Origin: a virus
Strand: one strand, 5' to 3'
DNA: 64,000 nt
Virus record (IMG/VR): IMGVR_UViG_3300042885_000570
Coordinates: 21,149 to 85,148 of that record
Shown: positions 1 through 10,740 of the stretch, piece by piece
How the letters are laid out: the number at the start of each line of letters is the position of its first letter
How positions within the stretch are numbered: the stretch's first letter is position 1
Program-made: the position numbers and the translations under genes
Notes under the pieces: generated by a model
Seen by the model: the letters and a program-made list of their open reading frames with translations, nothing else
Databases searched by the model: none
Told to the model about the DNA's origin: nothing

Positions 1-2906
1 CAAGTCTGAGCTTTCTCAACTTGGTTTACAAATCCTTCTGGGTTATGTAATAGATTAATATATGTTACAAGTTTTTTAGATTCATTACCTAACTTGTAAT
101 GGTCTAATAGTTGCTCAAAACTTTTATCAACATCAGTATCAAATATGTAATTTTTATCTACACCATTAACAGTCTTTATATAATTCTTATATGCATCTTC
201 AAGTTCTGCATCTGTTTTATACTTATTTTCAGCATTTTTTTCACCAAAAGCTTTATCTAAGATTAATTCTTTTTCCTCATCAGATAACTCCTCAATACCT
301 GCTTCTTTTTTATACGCTTCTAATACAGCATCAGCTGTAGTTCTATTATTATAAACATCATGTTTTGTATGTGCTTCTAAGAATTTTTCTAAAGCATTTA
401 ACCTATCTTCTTTTTCTTGTATTTGTTGTTTATTTGAAGGGTCTTTTACATCTTTTAATCCAGCAATCTCATTTTTAAGCATTACTGTTTCATTGTAGAT
501 TCTACTTGGTTGAAAAATTAAATCCATGTCTAACTGAGACATGTTTTGCATTGATGGATTATTTAATATAGAACCACTTATGTCACTCATTCTTTTTGTA
601 GTATTCATGAAAGCATGATTACTGAATACATAACTTTTTTTAGCATTCTCCCATGCACTGTGAAATATTGCAGCTTTAGTATAATCAGGTGATGCCTGAT
701 CAAAGTCTGCTAAGTTTACTGGATTAGGGAATCTATCAGTTGCATATTTATAAGACTTCTCAATTGAGTCAATATTATTTAATACTTTATCAATTTTTTC
801 TTGCTCTTTTGCACCTGTACCTTTTTCAAAACCAAAGGCTTCTTCAAATTCTTCAGGACTTGTTTCTTTAAAAGATGCAATATGGTCTTTGAAATAATTA
901 AGTGTATTGGTATCTAATGCTGTATGAACTTGAGAAACAAATGCATCACTTAATTCATCTTTAGCTTCTTTAGTATTTGCATCTTCAACACCTGAAACAG
1001 TATTATTTTGTACACCATAGTTAAATACTCTTGAATTAAAAAATTCTTTTGGGTCTGCATATAAAGCTGTTAGTCTATTAGCAACACCTTCACCATGTGT
1101 TTTTCTTAAGTCTTTATATTCTTGATATTTTGCTTTATTGAATATATTGTTATATCCATAATCTAAACCACCTTTAACTGCATTTAAACCTCCAGAAAAT
1201 AATCCCATTAATGCACCAGATGCAAATGTTTCAAAACCTTGTGCTGAAAATTGATCTCCTAGTTTTTCATACATTAATGAACTCTGTGCTCTATTATATA
1301 AATGAGCACCTAATTCTTTATTTTTATATGCCGTTAAATAATATTCTTCATTAGCTGTAGATATAACTTCTTGTAAATTTTCTTGTACACCCTCCATTAA
1401 GTTGGCTTTAAGATACCTTCCAGCTACTTTAGCAGTTACACTTACAGGTGCTTTTTTAAATCCTTTAAGTGAGTTTTTAAGTGAGTTTTCTACATAGTTA
1501 AACTCACCTTTAGCAATTTTTTTACCCGCTTCTGCTGTTTTTTCAAATACAACTTTACCACCTTTTAGATTTAATACATCATCTACTTTAGATTGTAATG
1601 CTCTTTTTGATATACCTGATTTTAATAAATTAGGTATTACAATTTTATTTGATGCAAAGATTAAAGCAGTATTCCACATTAATGTGTTCATACCTGATTC
1701 TTTTGCATTCTTAGTTAATTGATATTGTTCATCATCACTTGGTGCTCTACCATTTTTTTTATAAAACGCATCATATGATTTATCATATACTGCATTATCA
1801 TTCATACCAGCTTCAAGTCTAGCTTCAGATAATGCCATATTAATATTTCTTACATCTCTAAATAGACCACCTGCTGTTCTACTTGTACCCTGTGCTAATC
1901 TTGCTAATCCTGTTAAGTTATCAGCATTTTTACCAATACCAATTACTGCATCAAACGTATTTTCAACGGGATTTAAAAATTTACCTATCTTACTTGCACC
2001 AATATTTTCTGCTGCTTTCCACATTTTTCTAGCACCATTGATATTGTTTGCTTCTTTAAGTGTAGTATTAATAGCTTTATAACCCTTTGTTGCCATATCA
2101 AAAGCATCACCTATTTTTCCAATCTTTCTTGCATTGTTAGCAGTAGCAGCAAAGAAAGATCCACCTGCGGTAATAGGAGAAAGTAAAGCACCAGCTGCTT
2201 CTTCAAGAATAGCTTCACCAATGATACCTGCTGTATAAGCAAAACTCATTGCTGTATTATTAAAAAATGCACCCATTCCTTTTTTAGATGACTGACCAAT
2301 AGCTGCTGCATTTTCATATACTCTTGCATCTTCTAAGTCAGCACTAAAATCACCTTGTAACATTTTAACTAAACTCTTAGGTCCAGATACAAAACCTCTA
2401 CCTAATAATGGCATGAATGAATTCTTCATCATTCTTGAAAAATCATCTCCCATAGTAGTATGAGCATTATACATTGCCTCATTATCTCTTAATGGAGAGA
2501 AGCCTATTTCATCAAATTTCTTTTGACCATATGCTGCATATCTTTTATAGAAAGAGTTACCTGATGGACCAGCATTATATGCATTAACTTTTGCATATTG
2601 GTTTTTATCATGTGTTGTAGCAACATTCATTTGAAAACTCTTACCAATTGCATCTTTCATTTCATTTGCTGAAAGTTTTTTATTTGGATTTTGTGATGCA
2701 GGTCTTCCAGGTGCATGACCAGTTATTGCATCCTGTATAATGTAATTTGGATTTGTACTACTTAATGGAGGTGTAACAGGAAAGTTAATTTTATTATCTT
2801 TTAAATCATCACCTTCAAAAGCAGACATGCTTTTACTATTAATTGCAGGACCACTTACTTTACCAAATTCTAATCCTAATGGGTTTAATGAGCTATTGTT
2901 TTCCAT
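1..2906 (-). CDS. Giant virion/ejected-type protein, C-terminus cut by window edge
   Basis: An open frame runs from the ATG at 2906 to the left edge of the window, more than 965 codons without a stop. The start MENNSSLNPLGLEFGKVSG overlaps the upstream stop by one base (TAATG), so translation is probably coupled. The protein is rich in Ala, Lys and Asn, is mostly helical in character, and has several Gly/Ala-rich stretches around residues 200-240 and 540-560 that could interact with membranes. I recognise no enzyme motif. Its place as the last visible member of a series of huge late proteins after the muzzle suggests a capsid-internal or ejected protein, as in crAss-like phages. That role is inferred from position only. 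Confidence 0.75.
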   Translation of the reverse strand, partial: MENNSSLNPLGLEFGKVSGPAINSKSMSAFEGDDLKDNKINFPVTPPLSSTNPNYIIQDAITGHAPGRPASQNPNKKLSANEMKDAIGKSFQMNVATTHDKNQYAKVNAYNAGPSGNSFYKRYAAYGQKKFDEIGFSPLRDNEAMYNAHTTMGDDFSRMMKNSFMPLLGRGFVSGPKSLVKMLQGDFSADLEDARVYENAAAIGQSSKKGMGAFFNNTAMSFAYTAGIIGEAILEEAAGALLSPITAGGSFFAATANNARKIGKIGDAFDMATKGYKAINTTLKEANNINGARKMWKAAENIGASKIGKFLNPVENTFDAVIGIGKNADNLTGLARLAQGTSRTAGGLFRDVRNINMALSEARLEAGMNDNAVYDKSYDAFYKKNGRAPSDDEQYQLTKNAKESGMNTLMWNTALIFASNKIVIPNLLKSGISKRALQSKVDDVLNLKGGKVVFEKTAEAGKKIAKGEFNYVENSLKNSLKGFKKAPVSVTAKVAGRYLKANLMEGVQENLQEVISTANEEYYLTAYKNKELGAHLYNRAQSSLMYEKLGDQFSAQGFETFASGALMGLFSGGLNAVKGGLDYGYNNIFNKAKYQEYKDLRKTHGEGVANRLTALYADPKEFFNSRVFNYGVQNNTVSGVEDANTKEAKDELSDAFVSQVHTALDTNTLNYFKDHIASFKETSPEEFEEAFGFEKGTGAKEQEKIDKVLNNIDSIEKSYKYATDRFPNPVNLADFDQASPDYTKAAIFHSAWENAKKSYVFSNHAFMNTTKRMSDISGSILNNPSMQNMSQLDMDLIFQPSRIYNETVMLKNEIAGLKDVKDPSNKQQIQEKEDRLNALEKFLEAHTKHDVYNNRTTADAVLEAYKKEAGIEELSDEEKELILDKAFGEKNAENKYKTDAELEDAYKNYIKTVNGVDKNYIFDTDVDKSFEQLLDHYKLGNESKKLVTYINLLHNPEGFVNQVEKAQT

Positions 2907-5851
2907 TATTTTACACTTCTAAAGTTTTCATTATTTATATCTTGCACCTGTGACCAATAGTTAAAGGCATCATTTCTTCTTTGTTCTAACTCTTGACCTG
3001 AAGCAATTCCAGCACCAGGTACTGAAGCTTGCTCATATCTTTTAGTATCTGGATTGTAAAACTTATAACCAAAATTGTATTTATAACCACCCATGATATC
3101 ATCTTTTTCAAATGTAATGTTATTCATGTTATCACCATCATTAGGATCTTTTATTGTAACTTTTTTATTAAAGTTTACGTCAGCTTCTAATGGTGTAGTA
3201 TAAGTAGATTGGAATAAGTTATTTGTCCAATTTTTATTATCTGATACTAATGATATACCATTTTGTAAAATATAATCTGCTTGTTGTTGAGATATAATTC
3301 CAGCAGATTTAACACCTTTTTCTGTTTTAGTATAAGTTTGTTTCTTTAACCATTCAGCGTCAGGATAAATAATCATTGCCCCTTTATTTGTTTTATTTTG
3401 AGCTAATGGTTGTGCAGCTAATCTGAATCCTTTAAATGTACTATTATATTTTGCTGTTTCATTAAACATTGCATCTAATAATTGTTTACCTTCTTTATTT
3501 CTATTAACTCCAGAAGCAACAGGACCCAAAAATCTTACATCAACATCATTATCAAAATCAAGACTTTTAATATCTTTTTTAAATTCAGTCCAGTTAGCAG
3601 CCCCAACTGAGTTATAAGCATTAGGGTATACAGTAATACCTTGTTGACCAATAGTAGTTAAACCAGCTCCTTTCATATCTGCCATTGCTGATATACCTGG
3701 AGGAGGTGTTAACTTAATATCAGTAGATTGGTATGCATCATGAATAGCTTTTTTAAGTTCATTATATGGTGTTTCAGGTTTATTAGGTTTTACTTTACTA
3801 TCTTTTATTTTAGTACCTGTTACTGGTGATACAGTAAACATTTCATTACTAATATTAGCCCATCTTTGTTTTTCTGCTTCTACTTTTGGATTTGAGTGAG
3901 GAGGTGTAATACCTGAACGCTTAATAAACTCTGCTTCAGAAACTTGATTACCATTTTCATCAAACATGAACTTAACATAGTTTTTCATGTCTTTATCAAG
4001 AGTTCTTTCAAGATGATTCTTAACATCTTGTATTGTACCTTTTTTCCACTTTTGTAAATTAGTAGTATAAGTATAGTAATCATTCAAACCTGTATTAAAC
4101 TGACTCATGTTTTTACCAACTTCATCAAACTCTTTAACACCTTTGTTATAGTTTTGAGAAATAACCTTTTGGAAACCAGTTGTAATCTTTTTAAGTTTAG
4201 TTGTACCTAACTCACCTTTAATGAATTTATGTGGATCATTTTTTAATTGCTGGTTAAACTTCTCAATAGTCATATTTTTATCACCAAAGATAGTTTGCAT
4301 ATCATCAGCAGATAACTTACCTTTTAGAGACTCAAGTGATGATAACATATTAGTTAAATATGGTGTAACACCTTTATCAATAAATCTATTAGAATATGTT
4401 GCAGAAGCATCTTTTAAGTTTATAACATCAGTACTTGCTCCTTTTGTTTTTTGTTCAACAGTATATTGATCTGCATCTTCACTAATAATAGCTCTACCAT
4501 AAGTTGCACTAGCAGGATTCTGATCATAATGATATGCACCAGATTCAACTAAGTGTTTATCCATGTTTGCAAGACTTGCAGTTTTTGCTGCACGTTCTCT
4601 ACTAGCATTAGCAGAAGCAACTTCTTGCATTCTATATTTATGTGCTTCAGCTTGTACAGCATACGGGTTAGCATTAATATCTTGTTTTGCATCTTTAAAT
4701 GCAAATACATTTGCAGCTTCACCTAAATCTTTTTGCATTAATCTTGATGCCATTGCATTATCTACTTTCCATCTTAATGATTCAATATCACCATAAGGGT
4801 TTTCAAATCCTGTACTAGTTGAAGGAGTCCCTGATTTTTCAGAAAGTGATTCAACATTACTACTTGTAGAACTTAGTAAAGATGAGTTAATATTTTTTGC
4901 TTCATTAAGACGTTCTAGATAACTTGCTGTTTCTGGTGTTGCCTCATTTGAAGCTACAGCTTTTTCAGCTTCAGCAGCTTTAGTACTATACACCTTATCA
5001 TTTTTTTCTAATCTTGCTTGTCTAGCTTCATTCTCAGCTTTAAGCATTTTATAACTTTCAGAAAGATAACTCATTTCAGCAGCATTTTTATCTCCAGCAA
5101 ATTGAGCTGCATTAGAATATGCATAATCTTTTCTATTTACATAAGCTTGAGTTTTATATACATCAATAACACCAGGATCAGATCCTAATGTAGCTTCAAA
5201 TAAATGTGAAAGTTTAGGTATAAGTTGTTCACCATTTTTAGTTTTAACAACCCATTTACCGTCAGGACTAAAATCAACAGTTTCAACAGATAGACCAGCA
5301 TCTTTAGCAATTTTCTGTGCTTTCTCCATTACATTAACATAAGGAGTATAGTTTGCATTTCCAATTGACATTGTCTCCTCAAGAGAAGCATTTTTAAATT
5401 CTTCAGTTTTATATTCAAGTGCTTTTAAACCAGCTTCCCAATATTGTGCTCTTTGTTTTTCATCTCTGTTATTTTTTAATCCAGCTGCATATGACTTTTG
5501 ACTATTTATATTTTTAGTCCAAGCCATATCTTTCATAAGATTTTTATCTTCATAGAAAGGTTTAAATACTTGTTGAGCTTGAGTAACATTTTGTTCAAGA
5601 GATAAGTCTAAACCAGAGACACGCTTAAGATTAAAATCAATTGATTTAATTAATTCATCTTTTTTCTTAAGATTATCACCGTGAGTTAAATCTGCATAAA
5701 AATATTGACCATAAACATTGTTTAATGCTTTATAGTTTGTATCATACTGATTTTGCTTAGTCTGCAATGCGTTTGCATAAAAGTTTAAATCAGGTTGAAA
5801 TGGTTGAAACTGAGGTATATAATCTGTAACTCCTTGAAGATAAGTTGCCAT
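2906..5851 (-). CDS. Large helical virion protein, probable internal/ejected protein (981 aa)
   Basis: A 981-residue protein that is almost entirely helix-forming, with Ala/Glu/Lys/Gln-rich stretches (roughly residues 260-340 look like coiled coil). The N-terminus MATYLQGVTDYIPQFQPFQP, followed by a helical Tyr/Asn-rich segment, is a type I associate with large virion proteins of Bacteroidota phages. There is no signal peptide and no catalytic motif that I can identify. Its stop overlaps the ATG of the next gene. It follows the 866-aa protein after a 65-bp A/T-rich gap that may carry a promoter. Likely role: a cargo protein stored in the head or passed through the tail. Function is inferred from size, context and composition. 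Confidence 0.8.
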   Translation of the reverse strand: MATYLQGVTDYIPQFQPFQPDLNFYANALQTKQNQYDTNYKALNNVYGQYFYADLTHGDNLKKKDELIKSIDFNLKRVSGLDLSLEQNVTQAQQVFKPFYEDKNLMKDMAWTKNINSQKSYAAGLKNNRDEKQRAQYWEAGLKALEYKTEEFKNASLEETMSIGNANYTPYVNVMEKAQKIAKDAGLSVETVDFSPDGKWVVKTKNGEQLIPKLSHLFEATLGSDPGVIDVYKTQAYVNRKDYAYSNAAQFAGDKNAAEMSYLSESYKMLKAENEARQARLEKNDKVYSTKAAEAEKAVASNEATPETASYLERLNEAKNINSSLLSSTSSNVESLSEKSGTPSTSTGFENPYGDIESLRWKVDNAMASRLMQKDLGEAANVFAFKDAKQDINANPYAVQAEAHKYRMQEVASANASRERAAKTASLANMDKHLVESGAYHYDQNPASATYGRAIISEDADQYTVEQKTKGASTDVINLKDASATYSNRFIDKGVTPYLTNMLSSLESLKGKLSADDMQTIFGDKNMTIEKFNQQLKNDPHKFIKGELGTTKLKKITTGFQKVISQNYNKGVKEFDEVGKNMSQFNTGLNDYYTYTTNLQKWKKGTIQDVKNHLERTLDKDMKNYVKFMFDENGNQVSEAEFIKRSGITPPHSNPKVEAEKQRWANISNEMFTVSPVTGTKIKDSKVKPNKPETPYNELKKAIHDAYQSTDIKLTPPPGISAMADMKGAGLTTIGQQGITVYPNAYNSVGAANWTEFKKDIKSLDFDNDVDVRFLGPVASGVNRNKEGKQLLDAMFNETAKYNSTFKGFRLAAQPLAQNKTNKGAMIIYPDAEWLKKQTYTKTEKGVKSAGIISQQQADYILQNGISLVSDNKNWTNNLFQSTYTTPLEADVNFNKKVTIKDPNDGDNMNNITFEKDDIMGGYKYNFGYKFYNPDTKRYEQASVPGAGIASGQELEQRRNDAFNYWSQVQDINNENFRSVK

Positions 5852-5916
5852 AATGTTAATGTTTGTCTATACTGTAAATATATTAAAATTTTATAAGTTT
5901 ACTAAACCTGGAAAGT

Positions 5917-8517
5917 TTAGGTAAACATAAATGGGAATACATTAGAACCCATTACATAACCCATTTGAGTTGTCCCACCTTTTTTACCATATAGTTTCCC
6001 TATCATATCTGGATCAACTGCATCACCACTACCACTACTATTATATCTTTTAATACGATCTTTTAATAATATTTGTTGTGACTCAGGATCTAACTTAGAA
6101 TTTTGTAGTTGCATTGCATACTCATCTAAACTCATTTCATCAGTAGGTTTATAATTTTTACCTTTAGTAAAACGCATTCTACCACCGCTTCTTGGATCTA
6201 CTGCATATTGAGGATACATCTGATTCATTGCATCAGTTTTCATCATATTAGTTGTCAATGTATTTTGAGCATCTGCAAGATTATGTCTAAAAGCACTTTT
6301 AGTATTTTTAAATTGTTGATTAAGACGTGCAACATCATCATATAATCCTTTATTCTGTGCTTGATTATATCTTTGTGCCTCATTCATTACTTGTGCATTA
6401 TTACCTGCAAACTGATTAGCAACACCAACATTCATATTATTATATCTACCAAGTGTATCAGCTGCTTGTTTAGCAGCTTGACCTTGTGTTGATGCAGATC
6501 TTGCAGAAGCTGCTTGTGGTCCTGTAAATTGAGCAAGGGCAGTATTAGCAATATTTGCTTGTTCAGATTGAGCTGCTAATTCTCTTGTAGGATCATAAAA
6601 AGTAGGAGACATTAATTGTGGTTCATATCTTGCTGCCCATGGTAAAGTTTTATCAACATTAAAATAATCACCTGCTGCAAGAGCTAAATTTAATTTATCT
6701 TGTTTCCATGCTTCTGGTTGACCTGCATAGGCTGCTTCTGGAACATCCTCTGGATTAACATCAGCTGCATCTGCTTCAGTAGTATCTTCAACAGGTTGCG
6801 CTTCATTTTCATATTGAAACTCTGGTTTACCACCTACTGCATCAAAATGCTCAATTCCACCTAATATATCATTACCCATTGATGGTCTATATTCACCTTC
6901 ACCTAATGAATTTTCAATACCTTTTGTAACATCAGCATAATTCTTTTTATAGAAGTCTTCTGATAATAATGCTTTATCATCTTCTGGTACATCTTTGATT
7001 CCTAGGGTACCTGCAAATTGTCTTCTAGCTTGTGCTTTTAATTTAGGATCTTTTTGTATACGGTCAACTTCATCAAATGCCTCATCATCTGACATACCTA
7101 AACCTTTAGCTTGCTCATATATGAATCTTTGTTCATATAAGTCAGGAGTAAATCCTGCAACAAATGAACCAGTATTTTTTATTTTACCTGTTTTTGAATC
7201 AAGTTTAGAATAAGGACCTGTTGCACCTTGACTAACAACTTTATATTTATCCGTACCTAATACACCTTTAGCATTAGTAGCATTAAGAGCTCTTGATAAT
7301 TTTACTCTATCTTTAAAATCACCATCCCACTTACCTGTAATTTTTATATTACCATTTTTATCTGTAGTAATACCTCCAGCTTTTATTCCTTTTGCAATAA
7401 TAGCATTAGCATCCTCAATAAGTTGAGCATTCTCAGGAGATTGTTTTTTAAATTCTTCTACAGATATACCTAAAGACTTTGTATCTGCAGTAGGAGTTTT
7501 ACCAAGTGTTGCTGCTGTTACTTTCTTGTATGTGCCATCTTCTTGTTTAACATAGTCACCTGCTCTAGTATCAGTAGTAATTCTATCTCTTACAACAGCA
7601 TCTTTAGGTAAGTTATCTTTAGTGTAAACTTTTGATTTTACTTCACCTTTACTTTGGTATCTATCTAATGAACCACCGTTTCTGTATAATTGTTGTCCAG
7701 GATAACTATAATCACCTGTCATTATACCATATTGAGCCATAGGAGGTACTTCCATCATCTCTTCTTGAGGATTCTGCATACCTTGAACTTGCTCCATAGA
7801 TTCTTCTTCAGGAGATTGCATACCCATACCTTGGTTTTCATATGGATTCTGCATTGCTTGTGCATTCATCTCAGCTTCAGGTTCTGGTTTTTGTGGTATC
7901 AAATCTTCTTCATTGATACCCATTGCCTCCATATATGGTTGAGCTACTTCAGGGATACCTTGTGGGAATCCTTTCTTAGCTTCTTGTGCTAATGCTAATG
8001 CACCTAACTTAAGATTAATATTCTTAATCATTAACTCTGCAGATTTCTTATCTATCTTATCTGAGTTAGGATCTTCTAATATTTTTCTATACTTATTGAT
8101 ATCATATGGTTTTGCTAATTCAGCTGGAGTATATCCTTTTTTACCACAGGCTTTTGCAAACATTTTTAAAATATTACAATCAGTAATCTTCATTGCTGCA
8201 GTATCACTAAAAATAAATGTACCGTCAGGTAAGTTTAATGGTACACCGCCTTCATGATGTCTTTTACCACTAATGATCATATGCTCAGTGAATCCATCAC
8301 CATTGATATCACCAAATGCGGTTTCCCCACCTTCAGCTTCTAGATTAGCTTCATCTCTTGGAACTTGTTTCAAGTATCTTGTATTCTCAAGATGTCTTGA
8401 TGCAGCATTCATATCAGCTCCACCAAAACTAATTACTTGTTTATTTAAATTGTTACCTGTAAAACCTCCCGATTTTGCTTGTGGTAATCTCTTAGTTATT
8501 TTTACTTTAAAGTGCAT
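5917..8517 (-). CDS. Virion protein with N-terminal LPQAK-GG motif and conserved GDINGDG domain (866 aa)
   Basis: The N-terminus carries RLPQAKSGG (residues 10-18). A compact domain at about residues 55-190 includes FGDINGDGF, a Ca-binding-like loop, then HHEGGVPLNLPDGTFIFSDT, a segment type I recall from other large phage virion proteins. The centre is Met/Gln/Pro-rich and includes YQSKGEVKS near residue 290. A basic and then acidic linker leads to an Ala/Gln-rich helical C-terminus ending in a KKGG-containing tail. The YQSKGEVKS string recurs exactly in the basic protein encoded at 30496-31395. Probable ejected or internal virion protein; no enzymatic function is recognisable. The start lies 10 bp from the stop of the upstream gene. 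Confidence 0.8.
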   Translation of the reverse strand: MHFKVKITKRLPQAKSGGFTGNNLNKQVISFGGADMNAASRHLENTRYLKQVPRDEANLEAEGGETAFGDINGDGFTEHMIISGKRHHEGGVPLNLPDGTFIFSDTAAMKITDCNILKMFAKACGKKGYTPAELAKPYDINKYRKILEDPNSDKIDKKSAELMIKNINLKLGALALAQEAKKGFPQGIPEVAQPYMEAMGINEEDLIPQKPEPEAEMNAQAMQNPYENQGMGMQSPEEESMEQVQGMQNPQEEMMEVPPMAQYGIMTGDYSYPGQQLYRNGGSLDRYQSKGEVKSKVYTKDNLPKDAVVRDRITTDTRAGDYVKQEDGTYKKVTAATLGKTPTADTKSLGISVEEFKKQSPENAQLIEDANAIIAKGIKAGGITTDKNGNIKITGKWDGDFKDRVKLSRALNATNAKGVLGTDKYKVVSQGATGPYSKLDSKTGKIKNTGSFVAGFTPDLYEQRFIYEQAKGLGMSDDEAFDEVDRIQKDPKLKAQARRQFAGTLGIKDVPEDDKALLSEDFYKKNYADVTKGIENSLGEGEYRPSMGNDILGGIEHFDAVGGKPEFQYENEAQPVEDTTEADAADVNPEDVPEAAYAGQPEAWKQDKLNLALAAGDYFNVDKTLPWAARYEPQLMSPTFYDPTRELAAQSEQANIANTALAQFTGPQAASARSASTQGQAAKQAADTLGRYNNMNVGVANQFAGNNAQVMNEAQRYNQAQNKGLYDDVARLNQQFKNTKSAFRHNLADAQNTLTTNMMKTDAMNQMYPQYAVDPRSGGRMRFTKGKNYKPTDEMSLDEYAMQLQNSKLDPESQQILLKDRIKRYNSSGSGDAVDPDMIGKLYGKKGGTTQMGYVMGSNVFPFMFT

Positions 8518-8526
8518 AATACAAAA

Positions 8527-10680
8527 TTATAAGTATTCTAATTCTCCTCCATTAGCTAGGAAGTCGTCTATCTCTTCTTGAGTCATGTATTGAATATCCT
8601 CATCTTCATCTTCAGTGTTACCACCCATAGCATAAACACCACCACCATATCTTGAAACATCTTTAAATCCAGTATCATCAGGTCTAAAATTACCAGCTTG
8701 ATCATAATCACCTCTATCATCTTCATTACTAATACCAAAATTAGATTCAGCTGGCTTTAAATTATTTATCATCTCATTCTCTTGTTTTTTAGCATTAATT
8801 TGATTTGCTTGATCTGCAAAACCTTTTACTAAATTTTCACCTAATATAATATTAGCACCTAAATTACTTCTATCTTTTTTAACTTGAAAATCTTGTGAGT
8901 AATTATCTAGTGCTTCAGTAGAAGGTTTGTTATTTACTTGATTAGGATCCATAGTAATATTATCTGGCTGCATACTTTCAGGTACTGTAGCTTGAATTTG
9001 ATTACCAGTTACATCTTTTGTAGGGGCTTTATCAAAATAACCTTGAAGATTACTAATACTCATGTTATTAGCATTAGGGTCAAAACCTACTTCAGTACCT
9101 ATTTGTGCTCTATATAATTCAGGAATAGAAACATCTCCACCATATTCTTTTTGTTTATTACTTAAAGAAGAAGCCTGGTTAGCTATTGCTTGTGCTTTAT
9201 TAGCATCACCAAATGGTACATAACCTGGATTACTTTGTTGTATTCTTGCAACTTCTTTAGGATCATTAAATACATCTGCATCTTTATTACCTAAGAATCT
9301 ATTAAGTTGTGCATCATCTCTTCTTTCTCTTCTTTGAGCACGTGCATCCATTGGAGGATAATAAGGCATATCACTTGCTTGTGTTGCAGCAGGAGTTGTA
9401 GGTTGTGCACCTTGAGGTATTTCAGGTACCATTCCTGACCTAGTCATACGTGCACCCAATTGCTTTATACCAGGAATACCAGATCTCATCATCATATCTG
9501 CAACAGGTTGTCTATTACCTTTTCTGTCTTGAGCAGCGTATTGAGCATCAAGTGTTTTTGCTTGATCTTCTGTAGGCATTTTAATTTGTGGTGTAGCACC
9601 CGCTGCTGTTGCATTTGGATTACCATAATTTACAGTATATGCTTTTGGTCTACCTAATAATCCTCTTTTAGTTACATCAACACTTGTTACTTGTCTACCT
9701 GCAAGATTAGGATTAACTGCTGCTTGACCTGTAGCAGTATAGTAAGGAGAATTAACTGCTTGAACATATTGTCTACCTGATCTTTTAGGCATTTTGAAAC
9801 CACCTTCAGCATATTCATTATAATCTATATCACCATCTTGATACATTTCATCAGCAGATTCATTATCTCCACCACCAATGAATTTATATAAACCGGAATC
9901 AGTATCTGTAAAACCACCAAATTGTTCTCTATTAAAATCTATATTTGTACCTACTTGTGGATTATCAAATATATCATGTATACCAGTCGCATATGCACCA
10001 ATGTGATGCATTAGATTTTCTTTATCTGGTTGATTTTGTTGAGCACCTCCATTTTGGTATCTACCATACTGAGATTCAGCTGCTTGTTTTAATGCTGCTT
10101 CATTAGCTGTATTTTTAACAGCACCCAAGAATCCTTTTACATGTGATTCTCTACCATTTAATACATCATTAGTACCTGGAGAAGGCGTATCACCACCTTG
10201 ACCCATTTTAGCAAACTTAGTATACTCTTTAATAAAACTTCTTTTACTAAGTTTAGAACCACCTTGTTTCATATAGTTAGCTTCATCTTCTGGAGTATCT
10301 TCAGTAGTTGACATATCTATATCAGTATTATACATAGCTGCAAGTTGTTGCTGTCTTGCTTCTTCCTCAGCTGCTTCTTGTTCTTCAAGTAAAGCTTGTT
10401 CTTCTTCTTGTGCTCTTGCTTGTTCTTCTGCTGCAAGTTGTTGCGCTTCAACAGATATAGTATTTTCATTTAAACCAAGGTTATCACTAACACTTGTTAT
10501 GTATTCATCAGCAACGTCTTCATCAATACCAGCACCAGCTAAGTCATCTCTTAATGCATCAGTATCTCCATCAAAGTCATCAGATGACATTTTTTGTGTA
10601 AGATAAGATACTATTCGTTGTTGTTGAGTAGCTTGGTTTGATTGACCACCAGCTTTATATACTCTTACTCTCTTTTTCAT
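8527..10680 (-). CDS. Low-complexity virion protein with terminal GG motifs (717 aa)
   Basis: The protein opens with MKKRVRVYKAGGQS, a basic start with a KAGG element. A small acidic helical domain follows (residues 20-75, UBA-like in feel), then a Glu/Gln/Ala-rich coiled-coil stretch (about 75-115) and a long disordered Asn/Gln/Pro-rich region. It ends in an acidic tail containing EEIDDFLANGGELEYL, which resembles elements in the 1294-aa neighbour. The composition is typical of a packaged or ejected phage protein rather than an enzyme. A 60-bp A/T-rich gap separates it from the 1294-aa gene. I cannot assign a biochemical function. Confidence 0.78.
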   Translation of the reverse strand: MKKRVRVYKAGGQSNQATQQQRIVSYLTQKMSSDDFDGDTDALRDDLAGAGIDEDVADEYITSVSDNLGLNENTISVEAQQLAAEEQARAQEEEQALLEEQEAAEEEARQQQLAAMYNTDIDMSTTEDTPEDEANYMKQGGSKLSKRSFIKEYTKFAKMGQGGDTPSPGTNDVLNGRESHVKGFLGAVKNTANEAALKQAAESQYGRYQNGGAQQNQPDKENLMHHIGAYATGIHDIFDNPQVGTNIDFNREQFGGFTDTDSGLYKFIGGGDNESADEMYQDGDIDYNEYAEGGFKMPKRSGRQYVQAVNSPYYTATGQAAVNPNLAGRQVTSVDVTKRGLLGRPKAYTVNYGNPNATAAGATPQIKMPTEDQAKTLDAQYAAQDRKGNRQPVADMMMRSGIPGIKQLGARMTRSGMVPEIPQGAQPTTPAATQASDMPYYPPMDARAQRRERRDDAQLNRFLGNKDADVFNDPKEVARIQQSNPGYVPFGDANKAQAIANQASSLSNKQKEYGGDVSIPELYRAQIGTEVGFDPNANNMSISNLQGYFDKAPTKDVTGNQIQATVPESMQPDNITMDPNQVNNKPSTEALDNYSQDFQVKKDRSNLGANIILGENLVKGFADQANQINAKKQENEMINNLKPAESNFGISNEDDRGDYDQAGNFRPDDTGFKDVSRYGGGVYAMGGNTEDEDEDIQYMTQEEIDDFLANGGELEYL

Positions 10681-10740
10681 ATAATGTGTAATATATATTA
10701 AATATAATAATTTTTGGTTTACTCAATAAACATTAAAAGT

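Noticed and set aside
10564-10578. DFDGD string (residues 35-39 of the 717-aa protein), like the catalytic loop of RNA polymerase
   Set aside because: It lies in a short N-terminal helical domain, with no other polymerase motif in a low-complexity protein. Chance match. No virion RNA polymerase was found in this window, though it may lie to the left.
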